From Sphingomonas chungangi (GTDB lineage: Bacteria; Pseudomonadota; Alphaproteobacteria; Sphingomonadales; Sphingomonadaceae): a stretch of 64,000 nt of DNA. Positions 46,478 to 56,441 of this stretch are shown piece by piece. How positions within the stretch are numbered: the stretch's first letter is position 1; every line of letters starts with the position of its first letter. Made by a program: the position numbers and the translations under genes. The notes beneath the pieces were generated by a model. That model was not told where the DNA came from. It searched no databases and saw nothing but the letters and a program-made list of their open reading frames with translations. The DNA lies in NCBI RefSeq assembly GCF_013778325.1, contig NZ_JACEIB010000026.1:62001-126000 (forward strand). Reading direction: 5' to 3'.

Positions 46478-48331
46478 ATGACACAGGGACATAGTCGCCG
46501 CGAGTTGCTCGCTGGAGCGGCGGCCGGCGGGATGCTGGCGATGCTGCCCACGACGGCGCGCGCGGAGACGGCCATGACACCTTCCGACAAGGCCTTCTTC
46601 GATCAGCTCGACGGCTTCACCGACGAGATCCTGATGCAGAACCCCGAGACGGCGACCCAGCTCGGCCTCGATCACGGCAAGCTCGCCGCGCTGCGCAGCC
46701 AGCTTTCCGAGAATACCGATGCGTCCGAAGCGAAGTTCGACGCCACGATCCAGTCGGTCCACGATCGCCTGCTGAAGACCGATCGGAGCACTCTCTCGCC
46801 CTTCCTGCAGACCCGCTACGACACGGTGAAATACGCCACCGAGCGCGGCATCGACGGGACGAAGTTCAAATATGGCGGCGGCGCGGCCTCGGGCTTTTTC
46901 GGCGGCACCGGACCCTATGACGTCACCCAGCAGAACGGCGCGGTGGGATCGGTGCCGGACTTTCTGGTCTCCGCCCACGACGTGAAGAGCAAGGCGGATG
47001 CCGAAGCCTATCTGTCGCGCGTCGCTGCCTTCGCCCGCCAGATCGAGCAGGAGACGGCGCAGCTCAAGGAGAAGGCCGCGATCGGCGTCGCCCCGCCGAA
47101 GTTCATCGCCGACAATGCGATGGGCATCCTCAAGGGCTTCCGCGCGACGCCCGCCGCGCAGCAGACCCTCGTCACCAATCTCGACGAGAAGGCGAAGAAG
47201 CTCGGCCTTTCCGGCTATGGCGACAAGGCCGCGAAGATCATGGAGACCATGGTCTATCCCGCGCTCGACCGCGAGATCACGGCGTTCGCCGCCTCTACCG
47301 CCAACGCGCCGATGACGGCGGGCGTCCAGCGCCTGCCCGACGGCGATGCCTATTATGCGTGGGCGCTCCGCCTCGGCACCACCACGACGCGCACCCCGCA
47401 GGAGATTCACCAGATCGGCCTCGACCAGAACGCGCAGATCAAGGCGCGGATGGACGCCATCCTGAAGGCGCAGGGGATGACGCAGGGCACGGTCGGCGAG
47501 CGCGTCTCGGCACTCAACAAGAACCCGAAGATGCTCTACCCGGACACCGATCAGGGCCGTGCCGACCTCATCGCCTATTGCAACCAGCGCATCGCGATGG
47601 TCCGCCAGATCATGCCGAAGCTGAGCGGCCTTGGCCTCAAGGCCGACGTCATGGTGAAGCGCGTGCCGCCGGACATCCAGGACGGCGCCGGCCTCGGCTA
47701 TATGAACCCGGCCGCGCTCGACGGGTCGCGACCGGCGATCTATTACATCAACCTCAAGTCGACCTCGCTCTGGCCGAAATACCAGATCGCCTCGCTCTGC
47801 GCGCACGAGGGCATTCCGGGCCACACCTGGCAGCTCGCCTACCTCGCCGAGCATCATGACGAGGTGCCCTCGATCAGTTCGCTGACCGGCTTCAACGCCT
47901 TCGTCGAGGGCTGGGCGCTCTATGCCGAGCAGCTGATCGACGAGAGCGGCCTCTACGACAACGATCCGTGGAGCCGCATCGGCTATCTGCAGGCGCAGCA
48001 GTTCCGCGCCTGCCGTCTGGTGGTGGACACCGGCATCCACGCGCTCGGCTGGGATCGCCAGAAGGCGGTGCAGTTCCTGACGTCGGAAAGCGGCAAGGGC
48101 GTCGAGGCATCGACCAGCGAGGTGGATCGCTATTGCGCCTCGCCGGGGCAGGCCTGCGGATACAAGATGGGCCACAACGAGATCGTCCGCCTGCGCGAGA
48201 AGACGAAGGCGGCACTCGGGTCGAAATTCGTTCTCGCCTCCTACGACGACGCCGTGATCAAGACCGGCGGCGTGCCGCTTGAGCTGCTGGAAGGCGTGAT
48301 CGATGGCTATATCGCCGGCATGAAGGCGTGA
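46478..48331 (+). CDS. DUF885 family metallopeptidase-like protein, paralogue 2
   Basis: A 617-residue tandem paralogue of the gene before it. It has a twin-arginine signal (HSRRELLAGAAAGG), zinc motif HEGIPGH (about 442-448) and FVEGWALYAEQL. The order of motifs is the same throughout, but sequence identity is only moderate, so the duplication is old. The stop overlaps the GTG of the YjbQ-type gene (GTGA 48328-48331). The two enzymes probably share an export route and related peptide substrates. Confidence 0.88.
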   Translation: MTQGHSRRELLAGAAAGGMLAMLPTTARAETAMTPSDKAFFDQLDGFTDEILMQNPETATQLGLDHGKLAALRSQLSENTDASEAKFDATIQSVHDRLLKTDRSTLSPFLQTRYDTVKYATERGIDGTKFKYGGGAASGFFGGTGPYDVTQQNGAVGSVPDFLVSAHDVKSKADAEAYLSRVAAFARQIEQETAQLKEKAAIGVAPPKFIADNAMGILKGFRATPAAQQTLVTNLDEKAKKLGLSGYGDKAAKIMETMVYPALDREITAFAASTANAPMTAGVQRLPDGDAYYAWALRLGTTTTRTPQEIHQIGLDQNAQIKARMDAILKAQGMTQGTVGERVSALNKNPKMLYPDTDQGRADLIAYCNQRIAMVRQIMPKLSGLGLKADVMVKRVPPDIQDGAGLGYMNPAALDGSRPAIYYINLKSTSLWPKYQIASLCAHEGIPGHTWQLAYLAEHHDEVPSISSLTGFNAFVEGWALYAEQLIDESGLYDNDPWSRIGYLQAQQFRACRLVVDTGIHALGWDRQKAVQFLTSESGKGVEASTSEVDRYCASPGQACGYKMGHNEIVRLREKTKAALGSKFVLASYDDAVIKTGGVPLELLEGVIDGYIAGMKA

Positions 48332-48747
48332 GGCAGGCCTCGGGCACGCTCGTCGTCGACACGCATGGACAGGGCCTCGTCGAATTCACCGACGCGGTGC
48401 TGGAGTGGGTGGCGGATGCGGGCGTGTCCGAGGGACTGCTGACCTTGTTTTGCCGCCACACCTCAGCGTCGCTGCTGATCCAGGAGAATGCGGCGCGGGA
48501 GGTGCGGGCCGACATCCAGGATTATTTCGCGACGATCGCGCCGGAGGATCCGGCCCGCTACCGCCATGACGACGAGGGGCCGGACGACATGCCGGCGCAT
48601 CTGCGCGTGGCGCTTACGGCGGTGCAGCTCTCTATCCCGGTGCGGGATGGGCGGCCGGTGCTGGGGACCTGGCAGGGCATCTACTTGTTCGAGCACCGCC
48701 GCCGTCCGCACCGGCGGGAGGTGGCGGTGCATGTGATCGGAACCTGA
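48328..48747 (+). CDS. YjbQ/UPF0047 family protein
   Basis: A 139-residue protein. It has the family motifs FCRHTSASLLIQENA, with the conserved His and Glu, and the C-terminal LGTWQGIYLFEHR. Some members show weak thiamine-phosphate synthase activity in vitro, but the physiological role is unknown. The GTG start overlaps the stop of DUF885 paralogue 2, so it is coupled. Convergent with the DUF1993 gene. Confidence 0.9.
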   Translation: MRQASGTLVVDTHGQGLVEFTDAVLEWVADAGVSEGLLTLFCRHTSASLLIQENAAREVRADIQDYFATIAPEDPARYRHDDEGPDDMPAHLRVALTAVQLSIPVRDGRPVLGTWQGIYLFEHRRRPHRREVAVHVIGT

Positions 48748-48770
48748 TTCTCCTCCCTGAAAGGGTGGGC

Positions 48771-49292
48771 CTATGGCCGGGTCCGCAATTGCCCCTCATA
48801 GTCCCGCTTGCCCAGCGGCACGCCGCGCGATCGCAGGATGTCGTAGGCCGTCACGGCGTGGAAATGGAAATTGGGCAGCGCGAAGGAGAGCAGGTACGTC
48901 TCCGCCGTGAAGCGGAGCCGGCGCGGGCCGATCTGCAAAACCAGTTCCTTGCTGGAGCAGCCTTCGAAGTCCTCGGGCGTGAGCGCCTTCAACGCCGCTT
49001 CGGCTTCGGCGACCATCGCCCTTAACTCCGCGAACGAAATCGCCCCCCGCAAGGCGGGCGGCGCGAAGACGCCGGTCCTCACCGCCTCCAGCCCCCACAC
49101 CGCGTGATGCGTCAGGGCCTCGATCTGGAAGTGGAACGGCGCCATGTCCTCGAACAGACGTGCCTCCACGAAATCGTCGGGATCGGTGCCCATCTCCGCG
49201 CAATGTGACGTGGTACGATCGAGGAAGGACCCGACGGCGCTCACGGTCTGCAGGAAGGTCGGCACCCCGAGATCGTAAAGCGACAGCGCCAT
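48771..49292 (-). CDS. DUF1993 family protein
   Basis: A 173-residue helical protein of the DinB-like DUF1993 type: LYDLGVPTFLQTVSAVGSFLDR at the N-terminus, PFHFQIEALTHHAVWGLEAV, and NFHFHAVTAYDILRSRGVPLGKRDY at the C-terminus, all family hallmarks. His residues at HF, HH and HFH could form a metal site as in DinB proteins. Function unknown. It starts two bases after the end of the GNAT gene, in the order hemB-GNAT-DUF1993. Confidence 0.88.
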   Translation of the reverse strand: MALSLYDLGVPTFLQTVSAVGSFLDRTTSHCAEMGTDPDDFVEARLFEDMAPFHFQIEALTHHAVWGLEAVRTGVFAPPALRGAISFAELRAMVAEAEAALKALTPEDFEGCSSKELVLQIGPRRLRFTAETYLLSFALPNFHFHAVTAYDILRSRGVPLGKRDYEGQLRTRP

Positions 49293-49294
49293 GA

Positions 49295-49822
49295 TCAGGG
49301 CCGCACGATCTCGTAGGTGATGTGCTCGTACAACCGGTCACCCGGCCGGAACTGGGGGTGGCCGAAATCGAGGTCCGGCCGCCGCGTCATGCCGAGACGG
49401 ATCATCAGGCCCCAGCTCGCCGTATTGGCCGGCGTGGTGATTGCCAGGATCTTCGGCGTGTCGAGATTGGCCCAGCCCCACGCGATGCTGGCCTCAGCCG
49501 CCTCGCGGGCATAGCCCTGCCCCCAAGCATCTTCGCGCAGGCGCCAGCCGATCTCCACCTCGCCGTCGATCGGGCCAACCGTGCCGGGCTTCAATCCGCA
49601 GAAACCGAGGAAGGCGCCGTCCTGCTTTCGCTCGATCGCCCAGAAGCAATGGCCATGCGACGCCTGAAAGCCCCGCTGGCGCGCGATCCCGGCGGCGGCA
49701 TCCTCGTCGGTCTGCAATTCGCCGAGATGCTCCATAACGGCAGGCCAGCGGCCCATCGCCGCGAACGGCGCATGGTCCTCGTCGCGCCAGCGGCGCAGGA
49801 TCAGGCGTTCGGTCTCGATCAT
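49295..49822 (-). CDS. GNAT family N-acetyltransferase (RimJ/RimL-like)
   Basis: A 175-residue protein of the Acetyltransf_3 type. It opens MIETERLILRRWRDEDHAPF, the acetyl-CoA-binding region is RLREDAWGQGYAREAAEA, and the last strand has TPANTASWGLMIRLGM. Acceptor substrate is unknown; relatives acetylate ribosomal protein N-termini or small amines. The ATG overlaps the hemB stop (ATGA 49819-49822). Confidence 0.88.
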   Translation of the reverse strand: MIETERLILRRWRDEDHAPFAAMGRWPAVMEHLGELQTDEDAAAGIARQRGFQASHGHCFWAIERKQDGAFLGFCGLKPGTVGPIDGEVEIGWRLREDAWGQGYAREAAEASIAWGWANLDTPKILAITTPANTASWGLMIRLGMTRRPDLDFGHPQFRPGDRLYEHITYEIVRP

Positions 49823-50811
49823 GCGCCGAGCAACCGCGCGGCGTGGGCGGCGTGGTAGGTCAGCACGCCCGAGCAGCCCGCCCGCTTGAACGCCAGCAAG
49901 GTCTCCAGCACCAGCGCGTCGCGGTCGCCCATGTCGGCCGCGACGGCTGCTTCGATCATCGCATACTCGCCCGAGACTTGGTAGGCGAAGACAGGGACTT
50001 CGAACCGCTCCTTCACGCGGCGGATGATGTCGAGATAGGGCAGGCCTGGCTTTACCATCACCGTGTCGGCGCCCTCGGCGAGATCCATCGCCACCTCGCG
50101 CAGCGCCTCCTCGGCATTGGCGTGGTCCATCTGATAGCCACGCTTGTCGCCCTTCAGCCGCCCGCGCGAGCCGACCGCGTCGCGGAACGGGCCGTAGAAG
50201 GCCGAGGCGTATTTCGCGGCATAGGCCATGATCTGGACGTTGCGGTGGCCCTTCTCCTCCAGCGCGGCGCGGATCGCGGCGACGCGGCCGTCCATCATAT
50301 CGGACGGCGCGATGATGTCGGCGCCGGCATCGGCCTGCACCACCGCCTGCTCGACCAGCAGCGCCATCGTCTCGTCGTTGAGGACATAGCCCGCCGCGTC
50401 GACCAGTCCGTCATGGCCATGCTCGGTATAGGGATCGAGCGCGACGTCGGTCAGCACGCCGACATCGGGCGCGGCATCCTTGATCGCCTTCACCGCGCGG
50501 CAGATCAGGTTGTCCGGGTTGAGCGCCTCGCGCCCGTCCGGCGTGCGCAGGTGCTGGGGCGTGTTGGGGAACAGCGCGATGCACGGGATGCCCAGCGCCT
50601 GCGCCTCCTTCGCCCGTTTCGCGATATTGTCGATCGACCAGCGCGAGACGCCTGGCAGCGTCTTGATCGGCTCCTCCACGCCCGTGCCGTCCGCGATGAA
50701 CAGCGGCCAGATCAGGTCGGCTGGCGTCAGCACATGCTCGGCCACCATGCGGCGGGACCATGGCGCCACGCGGGTGCGGCGGAGGCGAAGGGCGGGAAAG
50801 GATGCGGTCAT
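49819..50811 (-). CDS. hemB: Delta-aminolevulinic acid dehydratase (porphobilinogen synthase)
   Basis: Condenses two 5-aminolevulinate molecules to porphobilinogen for haem. The 330-residue TIM barrel carries the two Schiff-base lysines (YAAKYAS and VMVKPGLPY). The usual zinc-binding cysteine triad is replaced (DVALDPYTEHGHDG), so this is the zinc-independent, magnesium-type enzyme as in Pseudomonas. The N-terminal arm (PALRLRRTRVAPW) is typical. Its ATG lies about 80 bases from the start of the divergent kinase-like gene. Confidence 0.96.
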   Translation of the reverse strand: MTASFPALRLRRTRVAPWSRRMVAEHVLTPADLIWPLFIADGTGVEEPIKTLPGVSRWSIDNIAKRAKEAQALGIPCIALFPNTPQHLRTPDGREALNPDNLICRAVKAIKDAAPDVGVLTDVALDPYTEHGHDGLVDAAGYVLNDETMALLVEQAVVQADAGADIIAPSDMMDGRVAAIRAALEEKGHRNVQIMAYAAKYASAFYGPFRDAVGSRGRLKGDKRGYQMDHANAEEALREVAMDLAEGADTVMVKPGLPYLDIIRRVKERFEVPVFAYQVSGEYAMIEAAVAADMGDRDALVLETLLAFKRAGCSGVLTYHAAHAARLLGA

Positions 50812-50891
50812 GGCGCTCTCCTAATGCCTCCTGCCGCCGCCCGCCAGCATCGGTGCTTGCGCTTGCCTTCATCTTGGCGCTCTGTCAGCCG

Positions 50892-51794
50892 GTGAGCGAT
50901 CCCCTGCCCCGCACCGCGGCCCTCTTCGTCAACGCCAAGTCGCGCAAGGGGCATCATCTGTTCAAGGATGCGTGCCAGCTGCTGAAGGAGGCCGGGATCG
51001 AGCTGACGATCGCCAAGGCGATCCGCAAGCCTTCCACCATGCCCGATTGCGTCAAGCACGCCGTCGCGGCCGGCGCGCCTATGGTGATCGTCGGCGGCGG
51101 CGACGGATCGATCTCCTGCTCGGTCGATCATGTCGTCGGATCGGACACAATTTTCGCGATTCTGCCGCTTGGCACCGCAAACAGCTTCGCACGGACGCTC
51201 GGCATCCCTCTGGACCTGCCCGGCGCGGTGGATGTGATCGCCAACGGCCGGCCGAAGCGGATCGATCTCGGCATGATCGACGACGATTATTTCGCCAATT
51301 GCGCGACGCTGGGCATCGCGCCCCAGATCGCGCAGACCGTGCCGCACGGGCTCAAGGCGTGGCTGGGGCGGCCCGGCTATCTGCTGTGGGCGGCCCGGCA
51401 GCTCTGGAAATTCAAGGCCTTCCGGTTGACCGTCGATACCGGATCGAAGACCGAGACGATGGACGCCGTCGAGGTCCGGATCGCCAACGGTCCCTATCAT
51501 GGCGGGGTTGAGCTGGTCGACGAGGCGGCGGTCGATTCGGGGCGGATCGTCGTGCAGGTCGTCACTGGCGAGACGCGCGGGCACTTGATCTGGAGCTGGC
51601 TGCTCTCGGTGCTGCGCCATCGCGAGCGCAAGAAGACGACCATCGAGTTCGAGGGCCGGGCGATCCGCCTCTCCACCGAGACGCCGATGCCGATCTCGAT
51701 CGACGGCGAGGTGCTGGCGGAGACCCCGGTCACCGCCCGCGTCGCCCGTCGTGCGATCAGGGTTGCGGCACCGGGGCCGTCTCGCGCGGGCTGA
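50892..51794 (+). CDS. Diacylglycerol kinase catalytic-domain (YegS-like) lipid kinase
   Basis: About 300 residues of the DAGK/sphingosine-kinase fold. Motifs are ALFVNAKSRKG near the start, the nucleotide loop VGGGDGSISC, and LPLGTANSFARTLGIP; the C-terminal beta domain includes DGEVLAETP. It phosphorylates a lipid with a free hydroxyl, perhaps diacylglycerol; in sphingomonads a sphingoid substrate is conceivable but not shown. GTG 50892 is taken as start; GTG 50853 and upstream ATGs are possible but poor. Its last 38 bases overlap the convergent MATE gene. Confidence 0.85.
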   Translation: MSDPLPRTAALFVNAKSRKGHHLFKDACQLLKEAGIELTIAKAIRKPSTMPDCVKHAVAAGAPMVIVGGGDGSISCSVDHVVGSDTIFAILPLGTANSFARTLGIPLDLPGAVDVIANGRPKRIDLGMIDDDYFANCATLGIAPQIAQTVPHGLKAWLGRPGYLLWAARQLWKFKAFRLTVDTGSKTETMDAVEVRIANGPYHGGVELVDEAAVDSGRIVVQVVTGETRGHLIWSWLLSVLRHRERKKTTIEFEGRAIRLSTETPMPISIDGEVLAETPVTARVARRAIRVAAPGPSRAG

Positions 51795-53181
51795 TCGTCT
51801 GCATGTGGAGCTTGCGCCACGTGCCCGCCCGGTAATAGCCGAGCGCCATCACCATCGAGGCGAGCGAGCTGATCGGCATCGTCCACCACAGGGCCTCGAT
51901 TCCGATGAACGGGCGCAGCGCGAACACCGCGCCCAGCCGGATCGGGAACATCGCGATCGCCAGGATCACCAGCGGCGCCATCACCGCGCCGGTGGCGCGC
52001 ACCGTGCCGAAGATCACGATCGTCACGCCGAACATCAGGAAGGACCAGCTGGCGACGAGGTGAATGTGCCGCGCGATCGGCAGCGCCGGGCTTCCGCCGC
52101 CGAGGAACAGTGCCAGCATCGAGCGATCGACCAAAGTCACCAGCAGGATCAGTGCGGCCGTGATCGCGAGGTTGATGAAGATGGCGGAGCGCGTCACCGC
52201 ATCGACCCGCGGCCACAGCCCGGCGCCGACATTCTGCGCCGCCATCGCCGAAACCGCCGCGCCCATCGCCAGCGCGGGCATCTGGATGTAGGTCCACAGC
52301 TGCAGCGTGACGCCATAGGCCGCCACCACGTCGGTGCCGGCATGATTGACCAGCCCCATCAGCGCGAGCCCCGCGAAGGAGATCACGAACATCTGCAGGC
52401 CCATCGGAATGCCCTTGGCGACGATCACGCGGAGCAGGGCCGGATCGGGGATCAGCCAGCGCAGCTCGCGCCCGCGCAGGCGGATCGTCGCGTCGCGCCC
52501 GTAGATGATCGCGATCAGCACGAACAGGCTGGCGTAGGAGGCGATCGCGGTGGCGGTCGCGGCGCCGGCGATGCCCATGCGCGGCGCGCCGAACAGGCCG
52601 CGGATGAAAACCGGGTTGAGGCCGCTGTCCAGCACCACGTTGAGGATCATCACAATGAACGGCGTCACCGAATCGCCGGTGCCACGCAGCCCCATGCCCA
52701 GCACCGTCACCAGGAAAAGCGGCGGCATGGCGATGAAGATGACCCGCAGATAGGCCTCGGCAAGCCTTGCGGCGTCCGGCGGGGTCGCGAGCAGGTGGAG
52801 GATCGCCGACGACGTGAAATAACCGATCACCGCGATCAGGACGGACAGGATGATGAACGATCCCACTGCCGTTCCCATCGCGCGGCGTACCGCCTCAATG
52901 TCGCGCCTGCCCATATTCTGCCCGACCAGGATGGTGGCCGCGATGCCGAAGCCGAACACGGCGGCGAGCATCAGGAACATGACGAGGTTGGCATTGGAGG
53001 TGGCCGCCAGCGCCGTCTCGCCCAGGAAGCGGCCGACCCAGATCGAGTTGACCGATCCGTTCAGCGACTGGAGGATGTTGGTGCCGAGCGTCGGCAGCGC
53101 GAACAGCACGAGCGTCCGCGCGATCGGCCCGCTGGTGAGGTCGCGCCCGCCATGTCCTGCCTTGCGCGCTGCCGTCGCCAT
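51757..53181 (-). CDS. MATE family efflux transporter
   Basis: A 474-residue polytopic inner-membrane protein with twelve hydrophobic segments in two homologous halves. MATE signatures include LFALPTLGTNILQSLNGSVNSIWVGRFLG in TM1, VGQNMGRRD after TM3, and MAAQNVGAGLWPRVD in the second half. These antiporters export cationic drugs or metabolites driven by Na+ or H+. ATG 53181 has AAGGA eight bases upstream; the open frame further upstream has no support. Confidence 0.92.
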   Translation of the reverse strand: MATAARKAGHGGRDLTSGPIARTLVLFALPTLGTNILQSLNGSVNSIWVGRFLGETALAATSNANLVMFLMLAAVFGFGIAATILVGQNMGRRDIEAVRRAMGTAVGSFIILSVLIAVIGYFTSSAILHLLATPPDAARLAEAYLRVIFIAMPPLFLVTVLGMGLRGTGDSVTPFIVMILNVVLDSGLNPVFIRGLFGAPRMGIAGAATATAIASYASLFVLIAIIYGRDATIRLRGRELRWLIPDPALLRVIVAKGIPMGLQMFVISFAGLALMGLVNHAGTDVVAAYGVTLQLWTYIQMPALAMGAAVSAMAAQNVGAGLWPRVDAVTRSAIFINLAITAALILLVTLVDRSMLALFLGGGSPALPIARHIHLVASWSFLMFGVTIVIFGTVRATGAVMAPLVILAIAMFPIRLGAVFALRPFIGIEALWWTMPISSLASMVMALGYYRAGTWRKLHMQTISPRETAPVPQP

Positions 53182-53303
53182 GTCATTTTTCCTTGACCGA
53201 ACTTCTCGAACATCGCGCACGGCGCCAAAAGGCGCCTTGCCGGCGGCGCCGCGTCCACGGGCCGCGCCCTCATGGCACGCCAAATCCTATTGGTGAAGCG
53301 ACC

Positions 53304-53711
53304 TCAGAGCCGCTTGCCGAACACCAGGAAATCGCCGCGCCCGTAGCCGAGGCCGTCGTAGAAGGCAGCGACGTGCTCGTTCTCGGCGCGGACCATGAGG
53401 CGGACGACGCGCGCGCCCTGGGCGTGCAGCCAATCCTCAGCGGCCTTCATCAGCGCCGCGCCGATCCCCTCCCCGCGCCGGGCCGGATCGGAGGCGACGT
53501 AATAGAGCCAGCCGCGATGACCGTCATATCCCGCCATGACGGTGCCGGTGAGCGCGCCCGCCTCGTCATGCGCGGCCAGGATGGTCGCGGTGGGGCAATT
53601 CAGCGCGGCGGCGATATCCGCTTGCGGGTCGTTCCACAGCTGGACGAGGCCCGCCGCCTGCCAGAGCGCGATGGCGGCAGGAGCTTCGTCGGGGTGGAGA
53701 TGGGCGATCAC
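53304..53711 (-). CDS. GNAT family acetyltransferase (YpeA-like)
   Basis: A 135-residue single-domain acetyltransferase. The acetyl-CoA motif is [21 protein letters not shown], followed by [12 protein letters not shown] and [11 protein letters not shown], close to the E. coli YpeA pattern. Substrate unknown. The start is GTG 53711, overlapping the valS stop (GTGA 53708-53711), so it is translated with valS. Confidence 0.88.
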   Translation of the reverse strand: MIAHLHPDEAPAAIALWQAAGLVQLWNDPQADIAAALNCPTATILAAHDEAGALTGTVMAGYDGHRGWLYYVASDPARRGEGIGAALMKAAEDWLHAQGARVVRLMVRAENEHVAAFYDGLGYGRGDFLVFGKRL

Positions 53712-56338
53712 CCCAGCCGCGTCAGCGCCGCGCCCAGCCGCTCGGCCTCGGCGGCCTTCTCGGCGTAATCGGCGCGGGCCTTCTCGACCGCTTCGGGCTT
53801 GGCGCGCTCGACGAAGCTCGGGTTGGAGAGGCGGCCGGCGAGGCCGTCGCGCTCCTTCTCCGCCGCCGCCTTGCCCTTGTCGAGACGGGCGCGCTCGGCT
53901 TCGATGTCGATCACGCCTTCGAGGTGAAGGATAAACGTCGCCTCATCGACCACAATCTGGGCCGAAGCCCCGACGTTCCGGAGGTCCAACAGCGTGTAAA
54001 AGCCATGTACTTTAGCCAGACGGCGAAGCGTTCCCAGATGGTTCGAAAGCCGCTTAAGCGTAGTATCGCCGGCCTCCCAGGTCGAAACCTCCAACATAGC
54101 TCCCGGCGGGACGTTGAGCTCGGCGCGGGCGGCGCGGATCTCGCTTACCAGCCGGATCAGCCAGTCGATCTCCCTCGCCGCCTCGGGATCGAGCGACTTC
54201 GCGTCCGCCTGCGGCCAGCGCGCGGTGATGATGTCGCTATCGCGGCCGCCCGAATGCCACAGCTCCTCGGTGATGAAGGGCATGAAGGGGTGGAGCATCA
54301 CGAGGATCTGGTCGAACGCCCAGCCAGCGACGAGCTTCGTCTCCTCGTCCACCTGCCCTTTGGTCAGCTCGATGTACCAGTCGCAGAAACGCGACCAGAC
54401 GAACTGGTAGATCGTGTTCGCCGCCTCGTCGAAGCGCAGGTCGGCCAGAGCGAGATCGAGCGCCTGCACGGTCTGGATGGTTTCGGCGATGATCCAGCGG
54501 TTTACCGGTGCTTCCGCCGAAGGCGCCTCGAGACTGGTCGACGGCCCCACCCCGTTCGCCTGCAGGAAACGCGCGGCGTTCCAAAGCTTCGTAGCGAAGT
54601 TGCGATAGCCCTCGACCCGCTGCTCGTTGAGCTTGATGTCGCGACCCTGGCTCTCCATCGCCGCCAGCGTGAAGCGCAGCGCGTCGGCGCCGTAGCGATC
54701 GATCAGGCCCAGCGGATCGACCGTGTTGCCCTTGGATTTCGACATCTTGGCGCCGGTGGCATCCCGCACCAAACCGTGCAGATACAGGGTCTTGAACGGC
54801 ACATCTGCCAGGAAGTGCATGCCCTGCATCGCCATGCGCGCATCCCAGAAGAACAGGATGTCGAAGCCGGAGATGAGGATGTCGTTCGGATAGCGGCCGA
54901 GCTCGCGCGGATCGACGTCCGGCCAGCCGAGCGTGCCGAACGGCCACAATGCGGACGAGAACCAGGTGTCGAGCACGTCCTCGTCGCGGGTCAGAGCGCG
55001 TTGCGGGCCGGCCTTGTCCTTGGCCTCCGCCTCGGTGGCGGCGACATAGACGTTGCCGTCCTCGTCATACCAGGCCGGGATGCGGTGGCCCCACCAGAGC
55101 TGGCGCGAGACGCACCAGGGCTGGATATTCTCCAGCCAGTTGAACCACGTCTTGCTCCACGTCTCGGGGACGACCTTGATCCGGCCGTCGCGCACCGCCT
55201 CGATCGGGCCGGCGGCGAGCGTCTTGGCGTCGACATACCATTGATCGGTCAGCCACGGCTCGATCACCACGCCGGAGCGGTCGCCGAACGGCGTCGCGAT
55301 GGTGCGGTCCTCGACGTCGGTCAGCGTGCCATCCGCCTCCAGCCGCTCGACAATCAAGCGGCGTGCCTCGAAGCGATCGAGGCCGAGCAGGTCGGCGGGG
55401 ATCAGCCCGTCGGCGGTCTGGATCACCCGCGCCTCGGCATCAAGCATGTTGAGCATTTCGGACGCGACGAAGCCCGCGCGCTTGCCCACCTCGAAATCGT
55501 TGAAGTCGTGGCCCGGCGTGATCTTCACCGCGCCCGATCCCAGCTCCGGGTCGGCATGCTCGTCGGCGACGATCGGGATCAGGCGGCCGGTGATCGGAAG
55601 GCGCACCTTCTTGCCGATCAGCGCCGTATAGCGCTCGTCGGTCGGGTGGACGGCGACCGCCATGTCGGCGAGCATCGTCTCGGGCCGCGTGGTGGCGACC
55701 GCGATGAAGCCCGATCCATCCTCCAGCGGATAGCGCAGGTGCCAGAATTTGCCGGCGACCTCCTTGGTCTCGACCTCGAGATCGGAGATGGCGGTCTTGA
55801 GGCCTGGATCCCAGTTCACGAGGCGCTTGTCGCGGTACAGCAGGCCCTGCTCGTACAGCTTCACGAAGACGTGGATGACGGCCTTCGAGAAGCCCTCGTC
55901 CATCGTGAAGCGCTCGTTCGCCCAGTCGCACGAGGCGCCGAGGCGGCGAAGCTGGCGGGTGATGGTGCCGCCGCTCTCGGCCTTCCACTCCCACACCTTG
56001 TCGGCGAACTGCTCGCGCGAATAGTCGGTGCGCTTCTCTTGGCGCGCGTTCATCTGCCTCTCGACGACCATCTGCGTCGCGATGCCGGCATGATCGGTGC
56101 CGACCACCCAGAGCGCATCCTTGCCCTTCAGGCGCGCGTGGCGGACGAGGATGTCCTGCAGCGTGTTGTCGAGCGCGTGGCCGATGTGGAGCGATCCCGT
56201 CACGTTGGGCGGCGGGATGACGATGGTGAAGGGCTCGGCGTTCGGCCGCTCGGGGCGAAACAGGCCGCCCTCCTCCCAATGGCTGTACCAGCGGGATTCG
56301 ATCGCGGCGGGGTCGAAGGTCTTGGGAAGCTCGGTCAT
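53708..56338 (-). CDS. valS: Valyl-tRNA synthetase
   Basis: Charges tRNA-Val. The 876-residue class I synthetase has the HIGH-type motif ([15 protein letters not shown], about residue 45), the CP1 editing domain in the middle, the KMSKS motif (KMSKSKGN, about 525), an anticodon-binding helical domain and a C-terminal coiled coil ([21 protein letters not shown]). Length and order are complete. It precedes a GNAT gene and follows popZ in transcription order. Confidence 0.97.
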   Translation of the reverse strand: MTELPKTFDPAAIESRWYSHWEEGGLFRPERPNAEPFTIVIPPPNVTGSLHIGHALDNTLQDILVRHARLKGKDALWVVGTDHAGIATQMVVERQMNARQEKRTDYSREQFADKVWEWKAESGGTITRQLRRLGASCDWANERFTMDEGFSKAVIHVFVKLYEQGLLYRDKRLVNWDPGLKTAISDLEVETKEVAGKFWHLRYPLEDGSGFIAVATTRPETMLADMAVAVHPTDERYTALIGKKVRLPITGRLIPIVADEHADPELGSGAVKITPGHDFNDFEVGKRAGFVASEMLNMLDAEARVIQTADGLIPADLLGLDRFEARRLIVERLEADGTLTDVEDRTIATPFGDRSGVVIEPWLTDQWYVDAKTLAAGPIEAVRDGRIKVVPETWSKTWFNWLENIQPWCVSRQLWWGHRIPAWYDEDGNVYVAATEAEAKDKAGPQRALTRDEDVLDTWFSSALWPFGTLGWPDVDPRELGRYPNDILISGFDILFFWDARMAMQGMHFLADVPFKTLYLHGLVRDATGAKMSKSKGNTVDPLGLIDRYGADALRFTLAAMESQGRDIKLNEQRVEGYRNFATKLWNAARFLQANGVGPSTSLEAPSAEAPVNRWIIAETIQTVQALDLALADLRFDEAANTIYQFVWSRFCDWYIELTKGQVDEETKLVAGWAFDQILVMLHPFMPFITEELWHSGGRDSDIITARWPQADAKSLDPEAAREIDWLIRLVSEIRAARAELNVPPGAMLEVSTWEAGDTTLKRLSNHLGTLRRLAKVHGFYTLLDLRNVGASAQIVVDEATFILHLEGVIDIEAERARLDKGKAAAEKERDGLAGRLSNPSFVERAKPEAVEKARADYAEKAAEAERLGAALTRLG

Positions 56339-56413
56339 GGCGAGGTGCGCCTAGCAGGGGGACGAGGCAAAAGCCAAGCAGCCCGGCGCAGCGAGACCGA
56401 ATTCCAGCGTGGA

Positions 56414-56431
56414 GCCCGGCCTCCGCCGGGC
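56414..56431. terminator. GC-rich hairpin between popZ and valS
   Basis: GCCCGGC (56414-56420) pairs perfectly with GCCGGGC (56425-56431) across CTCC. No T tract follows, so it may slow or partly terminate transcription of popZ, or be one copy of an intergenic palindrome. Confidence 0.35.
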
Positions 56432-56441
56432 GACGGAGAGA

